A DNA stretch of 64,000 nt from Bacteroidia bacterium (GTDB lineage Bacteria > Bacteroidota > Bacteroidia > Bacteroidales > CAJPTX01). The stretch spans positions 1 through 64,000 of the forward strand of contig CAJPTC010000013.1 in NCBI GenBank assembly GCA_905373475.1. The letters run 5' to 3'. The notes under the pieces are model-generated. The model was not told where the DNA came from and searched no databases. It worked only from the letters and a program-made list of their open reading frames with translations. The position numbers were made by a program, and so were the translations under genes. Position 1 is the stretch's first letter; the number at the start of each line of letters is the position of its first letter. Below are positions 19,501-28,900 of the stretch, in pieces.

Positions 19501-22500
19501 GGAGGGTGTTACCCCAATAGATGTGCGTAACCTCAAATTGGTAGCTAAACAGCTATCGCCTGGTGCAAAGCTCTATTATGAAGGACGCGCTATAGAACCC
19601 AATACTCCGTTTGTTGTAGATTTTAGTGTGCCAGTCTACTTACGCGTTGTTGCACAGAATGGACGCGACATTAAGTATTATACACTGACCCTCGCAATGG
19701 AACAAAACATACAGTGGGGGACGGAAAAAATTACACATGTATTTACTAAAGAGCCCCTTCTGTTGGATGCTAAAACTACGTCGGGGCTTCCTGTGCAGTA
19801 CATTTCAGCCAATCCGTCGGTGGTAAGTTTTGATCCCGACGGAAAGTGTATTGTTGCAGGAGTGGGGACTACTACAATTCGGGCAACGCAAACAGGCAAT
19901 GCACAGTATCTCGCAGCATCTTCAGTGGAACGCGCAGTAGAGATTACACCAGCTCCGCTTACAATTAAAATGAAAGATGCGCGTATGGCACAAGGCGACC
20001 CGATGCCCGAATTTGAATTCGAGTACGAGGGTTTACAGTTTGAGAATACGCAGTATAAGTTTGATATCCCTTACGAAATACTGGATGCTAAAGGGCTACC
20101 TTGGGAAGGAACAGAGCAGCTTGCGCAAGGTGAATATGTGGTCAGACCGAAGGGTTACACCGTACCAGTTCGTCGCGATAACTATCAGGTAACCTACAAT
20201 AATGGTAAGCTAATAGTAGCGCCCGCAAGCGCTGCACAGAAGGTCACTTTTAAGGTGATCGATGAGACAGGGAATGTATTACCCAACATTGCATTGAAAT
20301 GTGCTCAATATCGTCTACAAACGAATGAAAATGGGATAGCCGAGCTGTATCTAACGCCTGCTACTTACCAAGTATATGCTCGCAAAACAGATTATGCGAC
20401 TGCGAAGGTGGAATTTGTTGTGACGAATCAAGTGCAAACGGTACATGTGCAGCTTCGCAGGCTTGTACATGAACTATCGTACACAGCCGATGCATTTGGC
20501 GTAATACAAGGTAAAGCGACACAGCGGGTTGCAAATGGAGGAAATGGTGAGCGAGTAATTGCAGTGCCCATTACTCCATCTTATCGCTTCAAGCGGTGGT
20601 CGGATGGTTCTACAGAGGCATCTCGTGTCGATATGAACGTTACGAAGGGTATAGCGGTCAGGGCAGAATTTGAAGAAGCCTCCTACACCCTATCTTACAA
20701 GCTTGGAAAAGGGGGAAAATGGGTCGCTGGACAACAAACGCAAACGGTACAACACGGGAAAAATGGTACATCTGTCGAGGTTGAACCGTTAGATGGTTGG
20801 GTTTTCATTGGTTGGTCGGATGGTAATGAAGATGCTATGCGCACGGATACGGATGTTGTAAAAGACATTGACGTAGAAGCTCAATTCTTCAAACCACATC
20901 TGCTTACATGGACTGAGAATTTTGACCTTGGGGATGACGTATTACGATACTGGTTCTTTGATGTACAAAGCGAAGGCGAAGGTTGGAAACTAGTACCCAG
21001 CAAAACTGTGCTAGGGGCTGCAGCTGAAGGTGAAATATTGAAAATTGAACCAGTAGGACAAAATCCGTTCTATCACGAATGCTTTGTAGAAACCCCTTGG
21101 CTTTCGTTGGCGGGAAGATCTGCTGCGGGCGGTGTAAAGATAAGTTATGACCTCTATTATAAGAAGGCGCGTAACACAAGTGCTGTGCTTGAGTATAGTT
21201 TTGATGAAGAAGATTGGACTTCGATCGAAGAGCTAGAGGAAGGTTCTGGAACGAGGAAGACATCTGTAATTCCTGATGGCAATCTTGCAGGCAATGATTT
21301 TATCCGTTTCCGTTGGGTGTTTACAAGCGAGAATTTCAATACCTACCTTGCTATAGACAACATTTCGGTATCGCTCGATCCGCAACCTGAGGAGCAAACC
21401 ATGTTAAGATATTTTGCAGGTGAGCATGGTAAGTTGATGGTAGAAGGCGAAACAGAAAAGGTAAAGACTGTTGAAGTGCAAACTAAGAAGGGCGTAGACG
21501 GAGCAAAGGTTACAGCAGTGCCAGATGCTGGTTACCTCTTCGATAAGTGGAGCGATGGGAAAATGGAAGCAACACGTCAGGATCAGCAGTTACCTGTTAC
21601 TGTGGGGGCATTTTTCAGACGTCAACTCAAAATACAGTATACGCTAAGCTACAAAGTGAAAGGAAATGGAATTCTGGAAGGAGTCTTATACCAGCGCCTT
21701 GAAGAAGGTGAGATGGGGACACCAGTGTATGCACGTCCTAGCGAAGGAAACAAATTTGTCCGTTGGTCGGATGGCGTAACAGACAATCCGCGTTCCGATG
21801 TAGCTACTGCTACTACTACGTACGAAGCAGAGTTTGAAGTAGATGCTCCTAAAAGATTCGTCGTAACGCTTGCGAAAAAAGGAGAGGGCGAGCTGAAGAT
21901 AACGGGCATAGAAGAAAGTAAACTGAATGCCGTTCCCGAAGGCACCGAGCTCACGGCAGTGGCAACGCCTGCAAAGGGTTGGAAGTTGAAGAGCCTGATG
22001 GCAGGCACGCAGGACATCTCGTCAGACGGCAAGTTCACGGTAACAGCCAATGTTGAGGTGAAGGCAGTGTTTGAAAAAGAAGGTACTATTCCGCAACCCA
22101 CAACTTTCGCTGTAACGCTTAAGAAAGACGGTGAAGGAGAGCTGAAGGTAACAGGCATTGAAGAAAGTAAATTGAATGTCGTCCCTGAAGGCACTGAACT
22201 CACGGCAGTGGCAACGCCTGCAAAGGGTTGGAAGTTGAAGAGCCTTACGGCGGGTACGCAGGACATCTTGTCGGACGGTAAGTTCACGGTAACAGCCAAT
22301 GTTGAGGTAAAGGCAGTATTTGAAAAGAGCACTTTTGTGGAGGATGCAATGCTTGCTAACGTGCTTGTAGCGCCCAATCCGTTCGATAATCAATTACGAA
22401 TTGTAAACGGTGATTTACGAGGGGAATACGCGCTATTGAATGCACAAGGTGCTGTAGTACGTAGTGGCAATATGGCTGGTAACGAGGTACTGATTGAAAC

Positions 22501-22588
22501 AAGCGATCTTACTTCGGGGCTCTACCTCTTGCGTCTTACTGCCGAAAATGGTGCAACGAAGACAATAACAGTTGTAAAAGACAGATGA
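13589..22588 (+). CDS. Giant T9SS-secreted S8 subtilase with adhesin-like domains (paralogue 2)
   Basis: The ATG at 13589 gives 2,999 residues. I prefer it to an in-frame TTG 15 bases upstream because it yields a signal peptide (MRRSLLLLLFLSIGLLLYAQ) that lines up with paralogue 1. Catalytic residues are Asp241 (GIWDANIG), His269 (HGMHTSG), Asn in AAGND and Ser446 (GTSMACP). The later order matches paralogue 1: FN3-like near 732, LamG-like about 1622-1790, Ig-like about 2039-2119, MBG-like, carboxypeptidase-regulatory-like, InlB-type repeats and a jelly-roll domain (about 2435-2599). Two GEGELK repeats and the T9SS tail (PNPFDNQL) close it. It lacks one of the InlB-type repeats present in paralogues 1 and 3, which accounts for most of its shorter length. 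Function is inferred as a surface or secreted protease. Confidence 0.88.
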   Translation: MRRSLLLLLFLSIGLLLYAQEPVRFGDHEVYLEANVHPPRRNYKTSSLELGTPAGEKLNVLVQFNTAPISQEALAKKGVVLGDYLGGNAYYAQVTPGSRPSDFVGTGLRTVVPIRSEWKVVTALLQHKIPTWARQNDNIRMRLSWFNSVSWEQVKIELDRIGVSYRANSLFFKNVEIEGSYEQILALAEYEGIAFIQYCKPPEVLSNYHGARLSGGSLLSRPTSLYGRGLTGKNVRIGIWDANIGDHVDYGTRVHNMEFEDPIIEAGSHGMHTSGTIVGSGLCDERGRGLAPAAQLWAYNFGNGLNGKSSALEMYETYIKEHISLTSNSYGYALAAFCEYESFFTYTELANIDVDYLAYYIPDLTHVFAAGNDQDETRCALEWSHATNYSKNIISVGAVNTEGRITSFSSFGPLRDGRLFPIISARGEEVYSTIYGQAYKAEDGTSMACPTVTGHLALLSERWMQLHGGAAPYNYYLKALVANTAQDVGNPGPDYKYGFGILDAEAAVVALENNWHALKALEQGGAEQEIKITVPDGVKELRVALCWSDPVVNKEYAYGECPIVNDLDLTLHAQGKMYYPYTLNPAEPHLPAVATQRNKVDNIEQVRILAPTAGECTIKVGGTVRQGAKQPYAVVWYFDYQKPEIVSPQIADINSPDEELYLHTKNMIAPLRVELSTDGGKSYEVLGQFANNSVFTLPSPIVATNKASLRVIDAQGLIATTAGYFTIMPRVQDLQLTSAPCSTLGWQLAWNAVDEAAKYKILRADLEKETYNEIAEVEGTTTTYALQDNQVSAARNMYAVQAISASGLCGARSRGVITNQPQPKVLTLTDLPYTETFVGWPMQHVAVITGSKLEFSVQEPHPRWGFPLKSQMIAWEGKSDAPDWDKPFEQRDHVGSISACGIDLTNIPLGTQLQLVSYCLLKKPKEDGQVGSLLRVLVDGKELADELGREVIEGDGDEHRIAWDISKYAGEKIALNFEAALASDEDGAIIAYYQILQKTDRPDVGIAWVNDPKIDDMADMHEETIRFSVQNYSTCEVKNVPVSVLVDDKLVYTNVFQTLKPFEGRTVSYKHDFTSQEPHKFNVRVRAEISGDIDPTNNEKEFEVYNIGNVIAMPEVVYFEFFGQSIRKVPYISRKINGKQLFVDGRGALEPYKTDQEGVLQIVPTASNRIVQATFREYDLAEGDTLAIFTGNVPTNLKVAPRNARIKLTGKSTTPQVFVSEADNGGLTFCFVGYNERTTAGGWIAEVQEFEAENQWKLESLITVDGEEVNSKKVQATIENLLPVDLYNVGLYVTVNGMFERYTIPVLKASNQTIYTLPQQFNTTPPARYEIVAQLVKDGDVSDNEKKLTLEYDPLWHNGTIAAPEKLYIASLRTVDSSTVQIQSQAKVNYMPQHIVPLYMQSNNVVWLTLSGKPTTNELPSQLRVWIDANDNNTLEDAELTMVEVVANKLEYQIAFNLSNFPEIKVGKHRMRLMLSTESDYQKFVIGETIVWGHVVDLTADVKDGNNLYDYELSLVSLVAPVTGHSLTGAEKVTVRVRNNGVAPQKNVELVLTVDEQEVATESIPCALAAVGGEAELSFSKPIDLSAQGKHLISVALKNADNNTKDNEIKERVFNIAPQTNTIYGLSFVGNEREAIELPLQGHNVDKECTIEGWWLLNKPQRCELVNEEGIWLASLAGSDQFPDNTLVFMAGNSGLLLSKTPVLKPGKWQHIAVSMKVAYGWSGEMTTHPTVYIDGELVEMERYGNGILSFKNLLLNVKFDGQLAMFRLWNKERGSADLLQNMTKSVRTADNKLPSDCVGEYIFTEGQGIASAYGQGRYAVIHSQRPDVWNPIQRIVASAHMEGEKVPPQYVETNKIKIIVPTDFTEFDKVKVTFDLDWLGATVSHNGTVVLPETELNFETSSDHTLQFKAEKKDFFGATLVQEFSIKLENDASGACDLVELAMQKADNPGLKDEILLTNCDQTLKLNVKQEGVTPIDVRNLKLVAKQLSPGAKLYYEGRAIEPNTPFVVDFSVPVYLRVVAQNGRDIKYYTLTLAMEQNIQWGTEKITHVFTKEPLLLDAKTTSGLPVQYISANPSVVSFDPDGKCIVAGVGTTTIRATQTGNAQYLAASSVERAVEITPAPLTIKMKDARMAQGDPMPEFEFEYEGLQFENTQYKFDIPYEILDAKGLPWEGTEQLAQGEYVVRPKGYTVPVRRDNYQVTYNNGKLIVAPASAAQKVTFKVIDETGNVLPNIALKCAQYRLQTNENGIAELYLTPATYQVYARKTDYATAKVEFVVTNQVQTVHVQLRRLVHELSYTADAFGVIQGKATQRVANGGNGERVIAVPITPSYRFKRWSDGSTEASRVDMNVTKGIAVRAEFEEASYTLSYKLGKGGKWVAGQQTQTVQHGKNGTSVEVEPLDGWVFIGWSDGNEDAMRTDTDVVKDIDVEAQFFKPHLLTWTENFDLGDDVLRYWFFDVQSEGEGWKLVPSKTVLGAAAEGEILKIEPVGQNPFYHECFVETPWLSLAGRSAAGGVKISYDLYYKKARNTSAVLEYSFDEEDWTSIEELEEGSGTRKTSVIPDGNLAGNDFIRFRWVFTSENFNTYLAIDNISVSLDPQPEEQTMLRYFAGEHGKLMVEGETEKVKTVEVQTKKGVDGAKVTAVPDAGYLFDKWSDGKMEATRQDQQLPVTVGAFFRRQLKIQYTLSYKVKGNGILEGVLYQRLEEGEMGTPVYARPSEGNKFVRWSDGVTDNPRSDVATATTTYEAEFEVDAPKRFVVTLAKKGEGELKITGIEESKLNAVPEGTELTAVATPAKGWKLKSLMAGTQDISSDGKFTVTANVEVKAVFEKEGTIPQPTTFAVTLKKDGEGELKVTGIEESKLNVVPEGTELTAVATPAKGWKLKSLTAGTQDILSDGKFTVTANVEVKAVFEKSTFVEDAMLANVLVAPNPFDNQLRIVNGDLRGEYALLNAQGAVVRSGNMAGNEVLIETSDLTSGLYLLRLTAENGATKTITVVKDR
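21861..22328 (+). repeat. Two in-frame coding repeats near the 3' end of paralogue 2
   Basis: Units starting near 21861 and 22104 match those of paralogue 1 over long stretches, with few substitutions such as KITGIEESKLNA versus KVTGIEESKLNV. They lie directly before the sorting domain. Confidence 0.8.
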
Positions 22589-22591
22589 TTT

Positions 22592-22615
22592 GTAGGGGCA
22601 AGGCGTGCCTCGCCC
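22592..22615. repeat. GTAGGGG palindromic repeat beside the stop codon of paralogue 2
   Basis: GTAGGGGCAAGGCGTGCCTCGCCC begins 3 bp after the stop codon, in the same orientation and nearly the same position as the copy after paralogue 1. Confidence 0.65.
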
Positions 22616-22641
22616 GAATGAACGCATTGATAATCAATGAT

Positions 22642-22675
22642 AACGGGCATGACTTTCGGGTTGTGCCCGTTTTTG
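22642..22675 (+). terminator. Intrinsic terminator after paralogue 2
   Basis: AACGGGCATGAC pairs with GTTGTGCCCGTT around a TTTCGG loop, with one mismatch and one wobble. A TTTTTG tract follows. A similar CGGG...CCCGTTTTTTG terminator lies after paralogue 3 (32345-32376). Confidence 0.65.
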
Positions 22676-22685
22676 ATAGGTTTTC

Positions 22686-22772
22686 GCCCAACGTTTCACA
22701 TTGGGCTAAAAACACCCACCACCGCCATACGGCGGGGTTCTATTACGGCGTGCCATGGCGCGCTGCTACACG
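22686..22772. repeat. Intergenic double-hairpin repeat plus palindromic arm
   Basis: GCCCAA-cgtttcaca-TTGGGC and CCGCC-atac-GGCGG (22686-22741) are followed by the palindromic GGCGTGCCATGGCGCGCTGC arm. It is the same combination and order as at 13115-13201. Confidence 0.7.
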
Positions 22773-22786
22773 TATTAATGTGTTTT

Positions 22787-22991
22787 GTAGAGACGAGGCA
22801 TGCTTTGTGCAGTTTCCTCGTGCAATTTATTCGTAGAAACGCAAACGAAAATATATAATACTCTGATTGATAATAATATTTTTCGTTTCATATACATGTT
22901 TTCTTAGAAATACGAATACCGAAAGATTTTACTCTTCTTTTGACAAAAGGCGCTAACTTAGTTAGCAATTAACTAATTGTATAGAGAACAG
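22787..22991 (+). promoter_or_regulatory. Conserved leader of giant subtilase gene 3
   Basis: The leader is a mosaic. GTAGAGACGAGGCATGCTTT and the following bases match the leader of paralogue 2. GAAACGCAAACGA and ATATATAATACTCTGATTGA match that of paralogue 1. The stretch from CGAATACCGAAAG to the ATG again matches paralogue 2. TAACTTAG is the only weak -7 candidate. Confidence 0.5.
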
Positions 22992-25900
22992 ATGAGACGA
23001 TCTTTACTTTTGTTACTCTTTTTGAGCATTGGTTTATTGCTTTATGCACAAGAGCCAGTTCGTTTTGGAGACCATGAGGTTTACCTAGAGGCGAATGTAC
23101 ACGCCAAGGTACGTGGACACAAAACGTCTAGTTTGGAGTTGGGTATTCCTACTGGCGAAAAACTCAACGTGCTAGTTCAGTTTGGAACTGAGAAAATCTC
23201 TTACGAGGCGTTGAAGCAAAAAGGTGTAAAATTGGGCGATTACCTTGGAAGCAATGCCTACTATGCTCAAGTAGATCCAGGTAGCCGTCCGAGCGATTTT
23301 GTGGGTACTGGGCTTCGTACAGTAGTACCCATTCGTGGTGAGTGGAAAGTGGTGAACAGCTTACTCCAGAATACTGCTCCAGATTGGGCAGTAGACGGTG
23401 CCCGATTAAAGATGACGCTTTCATGGTTCTCTGGTGTATCGTGGGTAAAGGTAAAGTCGTTGTTGGAGAAAAAGCAGATTGCCTATCATGCAGCATCTGA
23501 GCCTCTACAAACCGTGGAGATTGAGGGGACACGCGATGCCATTCTGGCTCTTGCCAGTGAGGAGTGCGTATCGTTTATTACTTGGACTGCCCCTCCACAA
23601 GAAATAACGAATTATCATGGAGCACGCCTAAGTGGTGCGTCTGTATTAAGTCTTCCTCCTTTGCAAAATGGGCGCGGACTCACAGGGAAAGGGATTCGGA
23701 TAGGTATTTGGGATGGTAACGTTGGCGATCACGTCGATTATGGTTCTAGGGTACATCGTTGTGAATTTGAACAATCGATAACTGGAACAGGTGCTCATGG
23801 TATGCATACGACGGGGACAATTGTTGGGAGTGGTCTTCTCGACCCACGGACACAAGGCATGGCTCCTGAGGCGCAGATTTGGACCTATAATTTCACGGTA
23901 GTGTCTAATGGGAAGCCTATACCTCAAAAAATGTATGAGGCATATATGGCAGAGGATATTTCGCTTACTTCCAATTCTTATGGTTTGAAGATCAAGAACA
24001 TTTGTGGGCGCGACGAGCTTTTCAATTATACCTTGATGGGGAATTCGAATGTTGATTACCTCTCGTGTAACATTCCTACTTTAACACATGTCTATGCCGC
24101 TGGGAATGATCAATACGCCTGCCAACGTCCATTCTCTCATTCGGGGAATTATTCCAAAAACATAATTTCAGTTGGAGCACTTGATGCATTCGGTACGATA
24201 ACAGATTTCTCTAGTTTTGGTCCGCTACTCGATGGTCGTATTTACCCTATCGTAAGCGCGTACGGTTATGCCGTTCTTTCCACAGTAGATGGGCAGCGAT
24301 ATGAACGGATGAATGGTACCTCTATGGCTTGTCCTACTGTAACGGGTCATCTGGCGTTACTCACGCAACGTTGGAAACAATTGCATGGTGGGGCATTGCC
24401 CACGAACTATTTTTTGAAGGCGCTGATAGCTAATACGGCGGACGATGCAGGCAACTTAGGACCAGACTATAAGTATGGCTTTGGTATTCTGAATGCAGAG
24501 GCTGCTGTTACCGTAATAGAAGGCAGAACGTACGAATTAGCACAACTAACAACCGATACGCAAAAACGAGACTTGACACTTCAAGTGCCGAATGGGGTAC
24601 AGGAATTGCGCGTGATGCTGTGTTGGAACGACCCCGTTGCGCGAAAAGAATATCTCACAGGCGAGAGTCCATTAGTAAATGATCTCAACCTTTCTGTAAC
24701 TTCTGGTGGTACAACACATCTACCTCTAACTTTAGATTTTAAGCACCCCAGTGCATTAGCGCAAGAAGCGGTGAATAAGGTAGATAATATTGAGCAGGTA
24801 GTAATAAAAAATCCAGCGCAGGGAGAATATATTCTTACAGTGAACGGTGTGTTGAAACAGGGTGACAAACAACCCTACGCACTCGTTTGGTATTTTGACT
24901 ATCAGCAGCCGACTATTGTTTCTCCTGCTATGGGTGATATTTTTGCAGCGGGCGATACTGTTTATCTCCGTACGAGGAATATGCAGTCACCTCTTAGCGT
25001 CTCTTTTTCTACTGATGATGGAACAACATTTACAGCACTTGGTAGCTACGATGCAAACGCTGCTGTAGTACTTCCTAAGTCACTTGCTCCGACCAATAGT
25101 GCAATTCTCCGTGCAACAGATGCAAACAACCAAACGCTGGAGGTGGCACAATTGACTATTATGGGGCAAGTTAAAGGCGTGAAGTTGACAACGTCGCCTT
25201 GTAGTAGTGATGGGTGGAAGTTAGCGTGGGAAGAGGTCGCCGATGCGGCGCATTATGAAATCCTAAAGGGAGATATCGAGAAAGGAAGTTACGAGAAAGT
25301 TGCCGAAGTAGCTGCCCCAGCATTGGAGTATGTAATATCCAGTAGCGATGTAGTTCTCGGGCGCAATGTTTATGCCGTTCGCGCCGTAAGTAGTACGGGG
25401 ATTAAAGGACAGCGGAGCGTAGGCGTATTATCGCAGGCAGCAATGCCTCTAATGTTGAGTGAACAGCAACTCCCATTTTTCGATTCGTTTGTGGGTACAC
25501 CTTTCCGTTATGTGACAACTGAGGCTGGTAAAAAAATAAAATTTAGGAAAGAGGAAGCCTTAGAAAATTATGCACTTCCGTTTGATTCTCATATGCTGGT
25601 GTGGCAACCTTCACGCCCAGCAAGCGCTTGGGAGAATCCGTTTGTAACGCAACGCGACAATGTCGGTGCTGTAAGCATGTGTGAAATAGATCTTTCGGCA
25701 ATTTCCGCAGGAACAGCGTTGAAGTTTGTAGCCAACTACTATATGGCTAAGAGTGCAAAGCCAAAAGGGTCGTTGTTACGCTTATTAGTTGATAATGAGG
25801 AGGTCGCCGATGAATTAGGACGCACACAAATCGCAGGCGATTCTGATGAGCATTTTGCCGCTTGGGACTTCTCAGAGTATGCTGGGAAAAAGATAAGGGT

Positions 25901-28900
25901 TAAGCTAGAATTTGCACTTGCGACTCCGCAAGATGGTATAGTCCTAATTTCTTATCAGCTCATGACTAAAACCCAACAGTCTGATGTCGGAATTGTTTGG
26001 GCAAATGTGCCAGAGATTAGCGCGAAAGCCTACATGGAGAACGAAGATATTCGTTTCAAGGTGCAGAATTTCTCTTCCGTGGAAGCCCAAAATATCCCTG
26101 TCTCTGTGCAGGTAGACGGTGAAGTGGTATACTCCTACCTAATTGAGACGCTGAAGCCTTTTGAGGATAGGATCTTCTCCTATAAGCACAATTTTGCGAG
26201 TAGGGAGGCGCGTAAGTATGTTGTAGATATACGTACATCTGTAAAAGATGACGCTAAACCTCAGAATAACGAGGCGACTTTTGGTGTCTATAATATGGGA
26301 GAGGTGCTTACGATGCCAGAAGTAACCTATGTGGAATTTATGGGGTCGTTATTTCCCCAGATCCCCTATGAGACGCACCGTTTTTCTGGTCATCGGAAAT
26401 TTGTGGATGGAAGAGGAGAATTAGGCTCGTATAATCCCGGTGAGTTTGCGGTGCTTAAGCTCCTACCTACTGCTCCCAATAGTGTGTTGCAAGCTACATT
26501 CTTGAAGCAAGAGCTTGCAGTAAGTGATACGTTGTTTGTCTTTACAGGCAATGTTCCAAGCAATTTGCAAGACATCAGTACGAAGGATGCATCTTACATT
26601 CTTACGGGGAGATCCTCTGACCCCAGCACCTTTATCTCGGAGGCAACTGACGGAGCGCTTACATTTATTCTGATCGGCTATAACAAGATTCCTGGGGAAG
26701 GGTGGATTGCTAATCTGAGCGAACTACCAATGCCTAATCAGTGGCAATTACTCAAGATAAAAGAGGTAGCAGGTTCAGATGCTGTGCATAGTAAGCTAGA
26801 ACTTACGGTAAATAATTTGCTTCCCGTTCCTTTCTATAATGTAGGCGTTTATCTTTCAGTAGATGGTGTAACAAAACGTTTGACGATCCCTCAATTGCCT
26901 GCTGGCGAATCAGTAGTAGTTCTCGACGAAGAGTTGAGTATTGCACCTCCGATGCGCTCGGAAGTGCTAGTAACACTTGCTAGCGATGGTGATGTAAGCG
27001 ACAATAGTCAAAAATGCCTCATACAACATGACCCTATTGGGAAACTGGGGGGGAAGATTACCTCGCCGAATGCACTTTATATAGCCGAGGTTGCAGTAGT
27101 AGGAGAGAAGGATACTATTCGTCTTTTGCCGTCGGAGTATATTACCTATAAGCCCGAATGCAAAATTCCTCTTTATACGAAGAGTGAGAATGCTCTAAGA
27201 GTTCGTTTATCGGGTAAACCAACGCAAGAGCAGAGTGTTGCTAAGCTTCGGATCTGGACAAATCTTGACGGTAACAACGAACTGAAGGATGAAGCCCCTG
27301 AACTTATCGTAGTCCCCTTGCAAAAGGACAAGAGCGGCTATGAGGCTGTGATAAATTTGTCTGCTGTTACCTCAATAGCCTTGGGAGAACAACGAATGCG
27401 TGTAATGCTGGCAACAGATGAAGGATATGCCCTGTTCAAAGAAGGGAAGGAAATGGAATGGGGAAGTGTTGTCGATTTTACTGCTTTAATCCGCGAAGGT
27501 GTCAGTCCGAATGATTATGAACTTGCCCTATTGCGCTTTCAATCACCCAAAACCGCTCATACATTAGGGGTTGCCGAGCCAATATCGCTAAAGGTGCGCA
27601 ACAATGGTTTGGCAAAACTCACTAGCATAGCGCTCTCATGTATGGTCGATAATTTGACGTTTGACGAGACGGTGAATTGTGATATTGCTCCGCGCGGTGG
27701 TGTGGGGACTGTTACGTTGTCGCATGGGGCAGATTTGAGTCTTGAAGGGAAACACACCATCCAGATTGCTCTGAAAAATAAGGATGTTAACCAGGCTGAT
27801 AACAGCTTAAAGCTTACTGTATTTAATATTCCCGCACGGACTGAAGATTTGTATTCGCTCTCTTTTGTAGGCGATAAGGAGGAATATGTGAGTTTCCCAC
27901 GTGTTGCACAGAATATAGAGAATGAGGCAACGGTAGAAGGTTGGTGGTATCTTAATAAGCCACAGATGAGTGGTCTCGTTTATGGCGGAGAAAACGGAAT
28001 ACAAGTGCTTTCTTTGGCGGGGCATAAAGATTATCCCGACAATTCGTTGGTTGTTTTGATCGGTCCCAATGGCGGTTATGTGAGTAAACAACCTGTAATA
28101 AAGCCCGAACAGTGGCAGCATATCGCAGTGACGCTAGTTCAAGACGAAGATATGTTTACAGGCAATATGCTGACTACTGCGGAAGTATTTATTGATGGGC
28201 AAAAAATACAATTAAAACGCTTACGTTATGATGGCTTTAAGCTAGAACACCTCTGGGCAAATGTGCGTCTTCAAGGGCAAAATGCAATGTTCCGTTTATG
28301 GAATACAGTGCGTACGCCTGCCGAGATAAAAGACAATATGTGCAAGAGCGTTCGTATTGCTGATGGTACATTGCCTACAGGTTGTGAGGCAGAGTTCCTT
28401 TATACAGAGGGACGTAGTCAAGCATCGGCATCGGGAGATGAACACTTTGCAATGATTCGTAGTGAACGCACCGATGTTTGGAAAAAGCTAGAGCGGGTAG
28501 TTAGAAGCGTGGAGGTTGCTCAACAAGTGCGTCCGACGGAGCATGAGGGCAGCGCTATGACCATAACTTTACCGCAAGACTTTGTTGGCTTTGACAAAGT
28601 AAAGTTGCAATTCTTGTCAGATTGGGCAGACGCTGAAATAACCTATAGCAGTGCTGTTATAACTTCGGATACGGAGATAGATTTCTCGCAAAATTCCGAG
28701 CACAAGTTAGCCTTTAAGGCTGTTAAGAGTGATTTATTTGGCAAGACTCTGACGCAAGATTTCACGGTTCAATTAAAGAATGATCTGTCCAACGCTTGTG
28801 ATATAGAAGAGCTGGCGCTTCTAAAACTTAAAAATAGCGGCTTGAAGGAAGATCTTACCGTAAATAATCCGAGTACTCTAATTGTTTTGGATACTGGTGA

